Assembly (NCBI RefSeq): GCF_001191005.1
Contig: NZ_CP012201.1
Span: 2,108,001 to 2,172,000, forward strand
DNA: 64,000 bases
Reading direction: 5' to 3'
From: Massilia sp. NR 4-1
GTDB lineage: Bacteria; Pseudomonadota; Gammaproteobacteria; Burkholderiales; Burkholderiaceae_D
Shown here piece by piece: positions 32,573 through 41,637 of this stretch. The position numbers and the translations under genes are program-made. Each line of letters begins with the position of its first letter. The first letter of the stretch is position 1. The notes beneath the pieces are model-generated. The model was not told the DNA's origin and searched no databases. It worked only from the letters and a program-made list of their open reading frames with translations.

Positions 32573-34891
32573 TCAAGCCAACTTGCGCGCCACCCGGAAG
32601 CCCACCACATCGTTGGCCAGCACGGCGGAATAGCCATTACGCAGCGCCGAGCGCAGATAGCGCGGGTTGTACAGCCAGGCGCCGCCGCGCAGGATGCGGC
32701 GCGCCGCATCGCCGCCCTCTTCCCAGGCGCGTCCGTCCAGCGGCGCGCCCTGGTAATTCTCATGCACCGTATCCTGCACCCATTCCCACACATTGCCATG
32801 CATATCGTACAGTCCCCAGGGATTGGGCGGGAAGCTGCCCACCTTGCAGGTGCCGTTGCGGTGCGTGCCGCGCGGCCCGCCGTTGTAGGTGAAGTTGCCG
32901 TCGTAATTAGCCTGCTCGGTGCTGATGGTATCGCCGAAGCTGAAGGCCGTGCGCGTGCCGGCGCGGCAGGCGTATTCCCATTCCGCCTCGCTCGGCAAGC
33001 GGTAAGTCTGCCCGGTCTTGTCGCTCAGCCATTGCAGATACAGCTGGGCGTCGTTCCAGCTGACGCAGACCACCGGATGCTGATCGTCCTGGGCGAAGCC
33101 GGGCGCCCCCCAGTCGACGTCGAGTTTCGATTCCCAGCCAGTGGCGCGCGCGAACTGGCGCCATTCGCGCACCGTGACCGGATAGCGGCCCAGCGCAAAC
33201 GACTGCTCGATGCCGACCCAGCGCTGCGGCGTCTCGCGTTCCAGCCACGACTGCTGGGAGCCGGCTTTCAGCGCCACCGCATGTTCGTGCGGCGCACCGC
33301 CCATCTGGAATCGGCCAGTCGGGATCAGCACCAGCTCCGGCCCCTTGCCGCTGCCGTCGGCGAAACTGTCGCGCAGCACGCCGCTGGCGTCGGCCACCGG
33401 GCTGTCCGGCGTCGGCAGAATGGCGCGCAGCTCGGCCTCGTTGCGCGCCGCCTGTTCCTTGCGGTGGCGTTCCTGCTCGGCGCGATAGGCCGCTTCGGCC
33501 TTGATCTGCGCCGCCTTGCGCTGCTTCTCCTCAAATTCCTGGCGCGCCTTTTGCGCGTCGGCCTCGCGCCGCGCCAGCAGTTGCTGGCGCAGCTGGTCCT
33601 TGCGCTGGCGCGTCGCTTCTTCGGCGTCCAGGCGGCGCTGTTTTTCCTGGTCGCGGCGCTGCTGCTCCAGCTTGAGCTTCTGCACGGCCAGCGCCTCGGC
33701 TTCGGCCTTGCGCCGCGCCAGCGTCTCGACACGCTGCTGCGCTTCCATCTGCGCCTGGAGCAGACGTTCCTGTTCGGCGCGCGCGGCGCGCTCCTTCTCC
33801 TCGGCCTGCTCGCGTTCGCGCTGGCGCTCCAGATCGCGCTGCTGCTGGCGCGCCTGCTCGGCTTGCGCCGCCAGCTCCTCTTCGCTGGGACCGGCGGCAC
33901 GCTGCAAGGCGTCCAGCAAGCCGCCCACCGAGCCGGGGCGCTCTTCATGGTCGAATGCGAAGCCGCGCTGCAGCACCTGCCATTGCAGCGCGTTCAAGGC
34001 CTTGGGCGCATCGGGCTGGACCTGGGCCGAGCGGTTCTCGCCGAAAGGCATGCTCCCTTCCAGCATCTGGTAAATCATCACCGCCACCGCGTACACGTCG
34101 AGCTGGGGCGCGGGCTGGCCCTGGTTGGTGCCGGCTTCCGGCGCGCGGTAGCCTGCGGTGCCGGCATTCGGCGTTTGCAGCAGGCCCAGGGTGCTGCCCG
34201 AGCTGCGCACGCGCGAAGCGATGCCGAAGTCGAGCAGCTTGATCTCGCCGCGCCGGGTCAGGAAGACATTGCCGGGCTTGAGGTCGCGGTGCACCAGGCG
34301 GTGCTTGTCCCAGGCGTATTGCAGGGCGTTCGCCACGGGGCGCAGCAGCTGCACCACCTGGTCCAGCGTGGCGGCGCCGGTTTCGGCCAGCCAGGCATCC
34401 AGATCCTGGCCCTCCAGGCATTCCATGATGATGAAATAGCTGGCCGTGGCCGGATCCTGCGCCCATTCGTAGACGCGCACGATATTGTCATGCGCCAGGC
34501 GGCGCGCTTGTGTCGCCTCCTCGATCAGCAGCTTGGCGTGCACCGGATTTTGCGTCAGCTGCGGCGGTAGGATTTTCAGCGCCACCTGCTCGCTGTGTCC
34601 CAGCTCGGCGTGCGTGGCCAGGTCGGTGGCCTGCCATACCTGGCCCATGCCGCCCATGCCAAGCAGGCGTTCCAGCCGGTAGCGCCGGTTTTGCGGGCCG
34701 ATTTCCTGTCCCGCCATCAAACCCAGCTCCGTGCCCTGCCGCACAGGCAAAGGCGCGGCGGCGTGGCCCGGCGGCGCATACTCGGCGTCCAGGATGGCGT
34801 TCTTGCGGCGGTCGAATTCCGCCAGGCTTAACAGACCGTCTTCATGAAGGGCGCGCAGTTCGCGGATCTTGTCTCTTGCTGTTTGCATCAT
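32573..34891 (-). CDS. Ser/Thr kinase fused to coiled coil and SUMF1/FGE-type domain
   Basis: A 772-residue cytosolic protein. Residues 5-36 resemble a SHOCT motif (IRELRALHEDGLLSLAEFD). The kinase domain (about 70-330) is canonical: GMGGMGQVW loop (78-86), Lys106, HRDLKPGN (Asp203), DFG (221-223) and YRAPE. A charged Gln/Arg/Glu coiled coil (about 336-480) leads to a formylglycine-generating-enzyme-like domain (about 505-772: VLIPTGRFQMGG, LPSEAEWEYACRAG, MHGNVWEWV, RILRGGAW). Kinase-SUMF1 fusions are known in myxobacteria and others, where the SUMF1 fold usually acts as a binding module. The ATG overlaps the stop of the upstream SPFH gene. Confidence 0.92.
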   Translation of the reverse strand: MMQTARDKIRELRALHEDGLLSLAEFDRRKNAILDAEYAPPGHAAAPLPVRQGTELGLMAGQEIGPQNRRYRLERLLGMGGMGQVWQATDLATHAELGHSEQVALKILPPQLTQNPVHAKLLIEEATQARRLAHDNIVRVYEWAQDPATASYFIIMECLEGQDLDAWLAETGAATLDQVVQLLRPVANALQYAWDKHRLVHRDLKPGNVFLTRRGEIKLLDFGIASRVRSSGSTLGLLQTPNAGTAGYRAPEAGTNQGQPAPQLDVYAVAVMIYQMLEGSMPFGENRSAQVQPDAPKALNALQWQVLQRGFAFDHEERPGSVGGLLDALQRAAGPSEEELAAQAEQARQQQRDLERQREREQAEEKERAARAEQERLLQAQMEAQQRVETLARRKAEAEALAVQKLKLEQQRRDQEKQRRLDAEEATRQRKDQLRQQLLARREADAQKARQEFEEKQRKAAQIKAEAAYRAEQERHRKEQAARNEAELRAILPTPDSPVADASGVLRDSFADGSGKGPELVLIPTGRFQMGGAPHEHAVALKAGSQQSWLERETPQRWVGIEQSFALGRYPVTVREWRQFARATGWESKLDVDWGAPGFAQDDQHPVVCVSWNDAQLYLQWLSDKTGQTYRLPSEAEWEYACRAGTRTAFSFGDTISTEQANYDGNFTYNGGPRGTHRNGTCKVGSFPPNPWGLYDMHGNVWEWVQDTVHENYQGAPLDGRAWEEGGDAARRILRGGAWLYNPRYLRSALRNGYSAVLANDVVGFRVARKLA

Positions 34892-37191
34892 CGGAGCGGC
34901 ACGCCGCATTCGGCGCAGAACTTCGCATTCGGGGTATCTGCCGGAACCACGTGGCCGTTGATGCAGCAGCGCGGGCCCGGCGCGGCGGCGGCGTGGTGGT
35001 GATGCACCGGCGCGCCAGCCTGCGCCACGCCCACGCCGAGCTGCATCTGCGACGCCAGCGCGTTGGCATGGGTGGCGTTTTGCAGTTTGAGCAGCTCCAG
35101 CTGGTGCGCACGGTCCTTGTCGGCCTGGCTGTCGGCGTGGCTGCGCTCCTGCTGCGCCCTGTCCTCGGCCAGGCGCATGGCCTCGGCCGGCGTCATGCTG
35201 TTTTCAGCGGCGACCACCGCCGCCAGCGCCTGAATCTGTTCGGCGCTCATGCCCGCCTGCGCCTGCACCTTCAGCAGCTGGGCCAGCGCTTGCGCATTGG
35301 CGGTGGGCGCCAGCGCCACCTTGGCCGTGTCGCTCAAGCTGCCGATGGCCTGCGCCTTCTCGATCTCGATGCGGGCCAGCGCGGCGGCGTGCTCCTGCTG
35401 CGCCACCATGCTGTCGTATTCATGCTTCCAGCGCGCATAGCTTTCTTCGCGCTGCTGGGCCATTTTCTTCAACTCCTGCTGCCACTGGGCTTCCTGCTCC
35501 TTCTGCTTCAGGTGCAGGCGCTGCTCCTCGATCACCACCTGGTCCAGCATGCCCTGGGTGCTCAATTCCTGGGCCTTGCGCTGCTGGATGGCATCGGCTT
35601 CGATGGTGCGCAGCAGTTTCTCGTACTGGAGCACGGAATCGGCGCCGGCGCCGGCACGCTTCAGCTCTTCCAGCTTGGCCGTGATCTGGGCCAAGTGCAC
35701 CTGGCCTTCCGCATCCTTGGCTTCTTCACCGCGTCCCAGCTCGCGCTGGCGCGCCACATGCAGCTGCTCTTCCCATTCCTGCACGCGTTCGGCCTCGCGC
35801 TGGCGCGCGGCATTGGCCAGGCTCAGTCCCTGGAAGCGCGCCTTGTGCTGCTCGGCTTCCATGGCCGCCTCGCGCCGCTGCGCCTCCTCCTCGGCCTGGC
35901 GCAGGCGCTGCAACTGGGCGCGGCGCAGGGCTTCGTCCTCGATGGCGAGGGCTTTTTCGATCTGGTTGCGGATCTGCTGGACATGCAGCTGGTGCGAGAA
36001 GCGCTGGCTGGCCAATTGGCGCTGTTCCTGCATTTCCTGCTGCGCCACTTCCAGCTCGGTGCGCATGCGGATCTGCGCCAGCTGGCGCACATGCTCCCAT
36101 TGCGCCGCCTCGCCGCCGCGTGCCGCCTTCTTCTGCGCCAGATCGTGTTCCAGCTCGGTCAGCACCGCGCCGGCGCCGCGTTCGAAGGCCAGCTTGCGCG
36201 TCTTGGCATCGACGATGCGGCCGTACAGTTCCACCTCGCGGGCGCGGATGGCCTGCACCCGTTCCGCTTCCTGCTGCGCCAGCTCGGCCTTGTCCACGGC
36301 CACGTCCACGCGCAGCTCGCCGCGCCGGTATTCGCTGCGGCGCTTCTGTTCCTCGCGCCAGATGGCTTGCCACTCTTCCTCGTCATAGAGCTGGTCGAGC
36401 TGCTTCACATGTTCCAACTGGGCGTGGCGCTCGTCGGCCACCAGCCACAGGCTGCCGACGCGCTCGCGGTTATTGTCGAATTTATCATGGTGCAGGGACA
36501 GCGTTTCCACCTGGGCCACGGCCAAGCCGAATTCGGCCAGGCGCTGTTTCAGCAAGGCTTGCAGGCGTTCGTCCAATTGCACGCGCAAATCGGGATTGCC
36601 GCTCATTTCGCGCAGCGAGCGCGCGCCGATGAATTCGGCCGCGATCTGGCGCACCGAGGGCGCCAGCAGCTCATGCAGCTGCAGCGCCGTGACCGCGCCC
36701 GGCGCCAGCATGAAGTGCTGCGCAAAAGCCGCCACATTCTCGACCTTGAGGCCGACGCTGAAGCGCGCCACCACCTTCAGGTGTTCGGCGCTGGGCAGAT
36801 CGCCGAAGTGGAACTCGACCGGCAGCGGCGAGGTGCGCGTGATGAGGATTTCGGCATGCTGGTCGCGCAGCAGATTATTCAGGCGGGTGAAAAATCCTTC
36901 CAATTCATACTCGCCCTGCGGCACTTCGGTGGCCTGGCTGCCTTGCAGGATGTAGGCGCGGGTGGTGGGCGGCACGCGCAGGGTCTTGCTGAACAGGCCG
37001 GACAACTGGCGCACGCCGAAATACACGGCCAGTTCGTCGTTGGCGGGAATCCAGCGGTTATCGCGCAGCACCGGCTCGTTGCGCACCGCGCCCAGCGACA
37101 GGCCGCACTGGGCGCAATAGGCCGCCGCCTCGGCATTTTTATGCTCGCAACGCGCGCACTTGCTGCCGCCAAAACCAAACATCTTGAACAT
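34888..37191 (-). CDS. Zinc-ribbon / SPFH-like / long coiled-coil protein
   Basis: A 767-residue protein. Zinc ribbons are at both ends: CARCEHKNAEAAAYCAQCG near residue 12, and CC…CAEC at the C-terminus. An SPFH/band-7-like region (about 40-230: VPPTTRAYILQG, KVVARFSVGLKVENV, LLKQRLAEFGLAVAQVETLSL) precedes about 450 residues of charged coiled coil. A His-rich patch (PVHHHHAAAA) precedes the last ribbon. No TM is seen. SPFH proteins scaffold membrane microdomains. It has GGAG before the ATG and overlaps the kinase-SUMF1 gene, so the two products likely work together. Confidence 0.85.
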   Translation of the reverse strand: MFKMFGFGGSKCARCEHKNAEAAAYCAQCGLSLGAVRNEPVLRDNRWIPANDELAVYFGVRQLSGLFSKTLRVPPTTRAYILQGSQATEVPQGEYELEGFFTRLNNLLRDQHAEILITRTSPLPVEFHFGDLPSAEHLKVVARFSVGLKVENVAAFAQHFMLAPGAVTALQLHELLAPSVRQIAAEFIGARSLREMSGNPDLRVQLDERLQALLKQRLAEFGLAVAQVETLSLHHDKFDNNRERVGSLWLVADERHAQLEHVKQLDQLYDEEEWQAIWREEQKRRSEYRRGELRVDVAVDKAELAQQEAERVQAIRAREVELYGRIVDAKTRKLAFERGAGAVLTELEHDLAQKKAARGGEAAQWEHVRQLAQIRMRTELEVAQQEMQEQRQLASQRFSHQLHVQQIRNQIEKALAIEDEALRRAQLQRLRQAEEEAQRREAAMEAEQHKARFQGLSLANAARQREAERVQEWEEQLHVARQRELGRGEEAKDAEGQVHLAQITAKLEELKRAGAGADSVLQYEKLLRTIEADAIQQRKAQELSTQGMLDQVVIEEQRLHLKQKEQEAQWQQELKKMAQQREESYARWKHEYDSMVAQQEHAAALARIEIEKAQAIGSLSDTAKVALAPTANAQALAQLLKVQAQAGMSAEQIQALAAVVAAENSMTPAEAMRLAEDRAQQERSHADSQADKDRAHQLELLKLQNATHANALASQMQLGVGVAQAGAPVHHHHAAAAPGPRCCINGHVVPADTPNAKFCAECGVPLR

Positions 37192-37221
37192 GCCAGACTC
37201 CTATAAACTCTTTCTTCTTGT

Positions 37222-37298
37222 ATCGGCTGCTTTGCCGATTTTAGCAGGGGCAGGCGCGCCGCATCGCCCGCATTGCCCCGGACCTGATTCAGATCAGG
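37222..37298 (-). promoter_or_regulatory. Short hairpins in the gap between the Lon-like and SPFH genes
   Basis: In this 97-base gap, CCTGAT-TCAG-ATCAGG (37283-37298) overlaps the stop of the Lon-like gene, and ATCGGC-TGCTTT-GCCGAT (37222-37239) follows. On the minus strand a TAAAAT lies beside the second hairpin. The gap is the only sizeable break in the minus-strand run after its second gene and may hold a partial terminator, an internal promoter, or both. Confidence 0.3.
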
Positions 37299-38395
37299 CC
37301 AATGCGTTCAATACAGGCCAGCGAAGCGCCTTTCGCTTTCAGCGCCGCCGCCAATCCAGCATAGGCCGCGTCTTCCCATTCCTGGCGCCAGGCGTGCGGC
37401 AGCAGCACGCGGTCGCCCGGCGCCGCTTGACGGAGTATCAACTCCGTCTTGGCTTCCCTGCCCTCGACCGTATCCACGCGGCCCGCATGCCATGCGGCTG
37501 AGCAGCCGCTGGCGATCAGGCGGCCGCGCGGCACGAATTCACGGCCGCGCGCCAGGCGGTCGGCCATCACCAGCGCCAGCTGGTACGAGCTGCCCTGGAA
37601 GCGCGTCTGGCTGAAGCGCACCACGGTGCGCCAGCGCCCCAGCGCCCGGCCATCGAAATGGCGGGCGCCGACCAGGGCCTGGCGCACCGCCTGCTGGGCG
37701 GTCAGATCCAGGCCCGGCGCGGCGATCGTGTCTTCCTCTTCGCAAGCCTCTTCGACTTGCAGGGGACGCACACAAACCTCGACCCAGGCCAGGCTGTCGT
37801 TGATGCCGCCGCTATGCAGCGGAAACCAGGCACGCGCGCTGGATAGTGCACCCGCCGGATCAGGGTGGCCGTGCAAGGCGCCGATATGGCTGAGTAGCAG
37901 GGCTGTGCTGTCCATCACATCGGCACTGCCGCCCAAGACCAGCTGGCATCCATCCTGTATTTTGGGCTGGCGGCCGGCGTTTGCAAGCCGCTGTCCGCCG
38001 TCCAGCCGTCCCCGATGCCAGGCCTCGGACCAGCCATACGCCGCCACCCCGCCCGCTGGCGCCGGCCACACGCCGCGCACCATGCGGTCGGCCAGCACGG
38101 CGGCCAGCTCCCAGCCGCGCTCCCCCGCCGGCGGCGCCGGCTCCAGGCTGAGCACCACCTGCTCGCGGCTGTCGAACAGCGCTTCGGTATGGCGCGCCAG
38201 CCGCACCACTTCCTGCATGCGCTCACTCAGCAAGGGGGCGCCGGCCACCACGCATTTGACTTCGGCGCGGTTGGCGCGCGAACGGCGGGTGGCGGTGACC
38301 CGCAGCAGGCGGCCATCCGGCAGCGGGCAGAAACACTCGGCGCTGCCTAGCGCAGCGTTCGAAATGGGGGGGGACAGGGTGGCGGAGATGGTCAT
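37289..38395 (-). CDS. Unknown protein with two tandem Lon-protease-like repeats (tentative)
   Basis: A 368-residue cytosolic protein. Two segments resemble each other: about 91-140 (WELAAVLADRMVRGVWPAP, then AYGWSEAWHRGRLD) and about 267-317 (YQLALVMADRLARGREFVPR, then ASGCSAAWHAGRVD). The second continues into EGREAKTELIL…GDRVLLP, which reads like the Lon S16 pattern (Ser-bearing loop, G-E-V, GGI-x-EK, A…G…VLLP), with Ser269/Ser270 and Lys316 as dyad candidates. The first copy has lost the lysine. Proteolysis is unproven. The ATG overlaps the previous stop by four bases. Confidence 0.72.
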   Translation of the reverse strand: MTISATLSPPISNAALGSAECFCPLPDGRLLRVTATRRSRANRAEVKCVVAGAPLLSERMQEVVRLARHTEALFDSREQVVLSLEPAPPAGERGWELAAVLADRMVRGVWPAPAGGVAAYGWSEAWHRGRLDGGQRLANAGRQPKIQDGCQLVLGGSADVMDSTALLLSHIGALHGHPDPAGALSSARAWFPLHSGGINDSLAWVEVCVRPLQVEEACEEEDTIAAPGLDLTAQQAVRQALVGARHFDGRALGRWRTVVRFSQTRFQGSSYQLALVMADRLARGREFVPRGRLIASGCSAAWHAGRVDTVEGREAKTELILRQAAPGDRVLLPHAWRQEWEDAAYAGLAAALKAKGASLACIERIGLI

Positions 38396-39618
38396 AGCGA
38401 AGGTTCGATACGCGGCAGTTCGTAGACGCTGGCGGCACCCGGCGCTTCCTGCCCCTCGTGCGCGGCGCGGCGCCGCTCCAGGCTCAATTCCATATTGGCG
38501 AGGATGCGGTCGGCGTCGTCCAGCAGAGCGGGCATGGCGTCGGCAGCGGCCAGTTTCAGGCGCGCCAGCAGGCCCCAGGCTTCGTCCAGCGCGGCCACCG
38601 CCTGCAGCGTGCTGCCGCTGCGTCGCTGCTGGCGCGCAGCGGGCAAATGCTGGCCCGGCGCGGCCAATGCCAGCGCCGGCATGGTGTTGACGTCCAGCGC
38701 CAGCAAGGCCAATCTTTGCAGCAGGCCTTGATGGACCAGGAACAAGCCCTGGCCTTGCGGCAGGTCGAGCATGCGCAGGCCGCCGCTCAAGGCGGGCAGC
38801 TCCAGGAAGAGACGGCGCAGCGCAGCCGCATCGTCGTCCGCGCTGCGCACCTCGGCGGGTGCGCGCGGTGCCGGGATGGCAGCGGAAACCGCGCTCATTG
38901 CGCGGGGCGCTGCCGAAGCGGCGGATACGGGATCGGCAGGCGCGGCTGGCTCCTCCCGGGCCGGCTCTGGCTGCGGCTCGTGGATTGGCGCCGCATCGCC
39001 CTTGGCGCGCGCGCGCAAGATCGCGGCAAAGTCGATGCTGCCGCCCAGATCGACCGGCATGCAATCCTCTACCGTGATGCCGAAGCGGGTGTACAGCAGC
39101 TCATTCAGGCCGGCACGGAAAGCCGTCCATTCCTGCGCCGAGGTACAGGGCGGCAGGTCCAGCCTGCCCTGGGCCAGCGCCAGGCGCAGGCTGTCTTGCA
39201 CCGCGGCGGCGAAAGCCTGCACGCTCAAGCTCTCGCCCGGCCCGCCCTCGCTGGACAGGAACAGGTCGAACCGCTGCTGGCTCACACGCGGATCGGGCGC
39301 GTCCACCACAAAACCCAGGCGCAGGCCCAGCTCCGGCGCCAGTGCGAAAGGCGCCAGATCGGCGCTGTAAGGACCGGGATGGAAACACCATGCACTTTCC
39401 TTCTCGCCGCAAACCAGGCGCTGCGCGGTGCCGCTGGCGCGAAACTCGGGCAGACGGCGCGCCTGACCGTTCTCGCCGAGGATCACGGCGGTGCAGTCCG
39501 GCGGCACGACGCCGCCATTGACCAGGCGCCGGGCCAGCACATCCCGGCCCAGCTGCGCGAGCGCATCCTGGTCATCATGGGCGGCACGGCCGCGCCGCAG
39601 GCGCTGGAGCAGGCTCAT
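38392..39618 (-). CDS. Unknown protein with SPFH-like N-terminal region (tentative)
   Basis: A 408-residue protein. The first 200 residues (VVPPDCTAVILGENGQARRL, FDLFLSSEGGPGESLSV, LNELLYTRFGITVEDCMPVDLGG) follow the same order as the SPFH-like part of the zinc-ribbon protein at 34.9-37.2 kb, including the closing RFG-(I/L)-x-V-E strand. An Ala/Pro linker (about 220-270) leads to a helical C-terminal part (about 275-400). No signal or TM is seen. It is joined by ATGA overlaps to the genes on both sides. The fold call is by eye. Confidence 0.72.
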   Translation of the reverse strand: MSLLQRLRRGRAAHDDQDALAQLGRDVLARRLVNGGVVPPDCTAVILGENGQARRLPEFRASGTAQRLVCGEKESAWCFHPGPYSADLAPFALAPELGLRLGFVVDAPDPRVSQQRFDLFLSSEGGPGESLSVQAFAAAVQDSLRLALAQGRLDLPPCTSAQEWTAFRAGLNELLYTRFGITVEDCMPVDLGGSIDFAAILRARAKGDAAPIHEPQPEPAREEPAAPADPVSAASAAPRAMSAVSAAIPAPRAPAEVRSADDDAAALRRLFLELPALSGGLRMLDLPQGQGLFLVHQGLLQRLALLALDVNTMPALALAAPGQHLPAARQQRRSGSTLQAVAALDEAWGLLARLKLAAADAMPALLDDADRILANMELSLERRRAAHEGQEAPGAASVYELPRIEPSL

Positions 39619-40211
39619 AGCGCCGGTTCCACCGCTTCGATGGCAAAGACCGCGCCATGGCGCTGGAAGTGTTCGGCCGGCGCGTCGGCATGGGGCCAGG
39701 CACGCTCGCATTCGCCGTCCGCGTCCAGCCGGCCCTGCAGCAGGACCGCGCCGCCGCCATCGCTCACGCGCAGCAGCGGCAGTTCGCGCATGACGCGCGG
39801 CGCAAAAGGCGCGTCGGCATGCAGTTTCAGGATCACCTGCCAGCCCGCTCCCTGCGCCAGGAAATGCAGCGACCAGCAACCGTCGTCCGTCACCAACTCG
39901 TCGAGCGCGGCGGCGGTGGCGGCAGCGCGCAGCATGCCGTGGCTGCGGCTCCATACCGGATCGTTGGCGGCCACCGGGCCAGCGCTGCGTGCGCGCCGTT
40001 CCAGCGCCAGATGGCGGAAACGGCGCAGCGTCAGCGGCGACGCCTGCAAGGCCGCCAGCTCGCCCGGCGACAGCGGCCGGCTGCCATCCAGCGCGGCCAG
40101 CAGCACCGAGTCGGCCAGCAGCAGCCGGTCATCCTGGACGGTGCGCGCCAGCATCAGGCGTTCCTGCAATTTTTGGTCCGGCGATTTCGTGTCCAATTGC
40201 TTCTCCTTCAT
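39615..40211 (-). CDS. Unknown protein of the kinase-cluster minus operon
   Basis: A 198-residue protein without TM or signal. The helical N-terminal half (LLAALDGSRPLSPGELAALQASPLTLRRFRHLALERR) recalls the N-termini of anti-sigma-factor-like proteins. The C-terminal half is beta-rich (CWSLHFLAQGAGWQVILKLH, GGGAVLLQGRLDADGECERAWPH) and suggests a small sensor or binding domain. It is tied by ATGA overlaps to the HTH-ended protein upstream and the SPFH-like protein downstream. No function is assigned. Confidence 0.7.
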   Translation of the reverse strand: MKEKQLDTKSPDQKLQERLMLARTVQDDRLLLADSVLLAALDGSRPLSPGELAALQASPLTLRRFRHLALERRARSAGPVAANDPVWSRSHGMLRAAATAAALDELVTDDGCWSLHFLAQGAGWQVILKLHADAPFAPRVMRELPLLRVSDGGGAVLLQGRLDADGECERAWPHADAPAEHFQRHGAVFAIEAVEPAL

Positions 40212-41524
40212 GGCTGCCGCGCGCCGTGCGCCGCATACAGCCGGTCTATCGCTTCATTGCGCCGCTTGCGCAGCGTGGGGACCGAAACCTGGTCCAGGGT
40301 GGCCAACTGGCCTAAAGTGGGCAGCTCGCCGGTTTCCGGATCGAGCCATTCGTCCGGATAGCTGTCGTCGGCGGCGCCCAGCAGCTTCTGATACACCGCC
40401 AGGCGCACCGGCAGGCTTGCGCCATCCAGCAGCCGGCTCAAGGGACTGCCGCGATCCTGCGCGGCACCCGCCAATTCCATATAGCGGAGGGGCAGGGAAA
40501 GCGCCGCGGCCGCGGCCTCCCAGGCGGTGCGCACAGCCTGCGACAACACCGGGTCGGGCGCGGCATCCCCGCCCGCATCCGTGTCCTGCGCGCCGTCCTC
40601 CTCTTCATCCTCCTCGGCCGGCAGCAGACGGTCAGGCTGCGCCAGCGCGCCCTGCGCCTGGGATTCGGCCACCACGCGCCAGTAATCCTCCAGCCATAGC
40701 GCGGCTTCCTCCGCATCGCTGGCCCAGACGGCCGTGTCCTGATTCGACGACAGCTCCGCGTAGTCGCCAATCTCGGCCAGCATGGCGCCGATCTTCTCCG
40801 GATTGTTTTTCAGGCTGGAGAAGCGCTTGGACTTGGTATGCAGCGGTCCCGGCGCGCCGCCAAAACGCTCCAGCGTTTCGCTCCAGCGTATCAGCCATTC
40901 GGGACGGCAGCCGCCGATGCTGCGCATCTGCCGCACCTCGATCGGGATACCCTCGCTGGCGCGGCCCAGAATCGCGCCGACCTGTTCGGCATTCTGTTCC
41001 CAGTTGGCGAACAGGCGCTCGATCTCGCCGAAGGCGGTATCCAGCATGCGGTAGGTATAGATCTTGTTGGGCGAACAGGAGCGGCCGGTCGCCACTTGGT
41101 AATTGTCGGCGTCCACCTTGTCGCGCAGGGTGGCAAACATATCGTTGACCTTTTTGCGCAGCATGGCATCGCCCGCCGCGCTGGCCCAGAAAGCCGGCGC
41201 GCGCCCATGTTCGACCGCCACCGCGGCGGCAAAGGCGCTCCAGAACGCGGGCTGGACCTGCAATTCATACAGCAGGCTTAATGACAGTTCGGCCACGCTG
41301 TCGCCGTAGCTGTTGCCGGCCACCTCGCCGCGCGCGCTGCGGGCGGCACGGCGCAGCAGGACGGCCACCGCATCGATGTACCAGTCCAACAGCGCAGCCT
41401 CCTGCGCGCGATCGAGCAAATGGTGCATTTCGCAATGCTGGAAGGCTTGCAGCGAGCAATGTCCCAACAGCTTACGCACCTGTTCCCAGCCATGCTCCTG
41501 ATACCGGGTTCCTGGCAGCCGCAT
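40208..41524 (-). CDS. Unknown protein with C-terminal sigma-region-4-like HTH (tentative)
   Basis: A 438-residue cytosolic protein of mostly helical character. The last 50 residues (LPTLGQLATLDQVSVPTLRKRRNEAIDRLY) look like a sigma-70 region 4 or similar HTH. An acidic linker (AEEDEEEDGAQDTDAGGD) precedes it. The N-terminal 250 residues contain scattered Cys/His residues and match nothing I know. It is the second gene of the minus-strand run, 113 bases after the PBP gene, and the first of four genes joined by four-base overlaps. A DNA-binding role is possible but unproven. Confidence 0.72.
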   Translation of the reverse strand: MRLPGTRYQEHGWEQVRKLLGHCSLQAFQHCEMHHLLDRAQEAALLDWYIDAVAVLLRRAARSARGEVAGNSYGDSVAELSLSLLYELQVQPAFWSAFAAAVAVEHGRAPAFWASAAGDAMLRKKVNDMFATLRDKVDADNYQVATGRSCSPNKIYTYRMLDTAFGEIERLFANWEQNAEQVGAILGRASEGIPIEVRQMRSIGGCRPEWLIRWSETLERFGGAPGPLHTKSKRFSSLKNNPEKIGAMLAEIGDYAELSSNQDTAVWASDAEEAALWLEDYWRVVAESQAQGALAQPDRLLPAEEDEEEDGAQDTDAGGDAAPDPVLSQAVRTAWEAAAAALSLPLRYMELAGAAQDRGSPLSRLLDGASLPVRLAVYQKLLGAADDSYPDEWLDPETGELPTLGQLATLDQVSVPTLRKRRNEAIDRLYAAHGARQP

Positions 41525-41637
41525 ACTATCCTGTTAATAAAAATACCATCATCGGTCCATGGAAAATCGCATGGCTGCCGACGGTCGTTTGCATAGCATG
41601 GCACAGAGCAGGCCATTTCATTCGGCGCGGCACAGGC

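Noticed and set aside
34510..37206. 898-codon plus-strand frame opposite the SPFH/coiled-coil gene
   Set aside because: It mirrors the Glu/Gln/Arg-rich coiled coil of the real gene and shows no domain.
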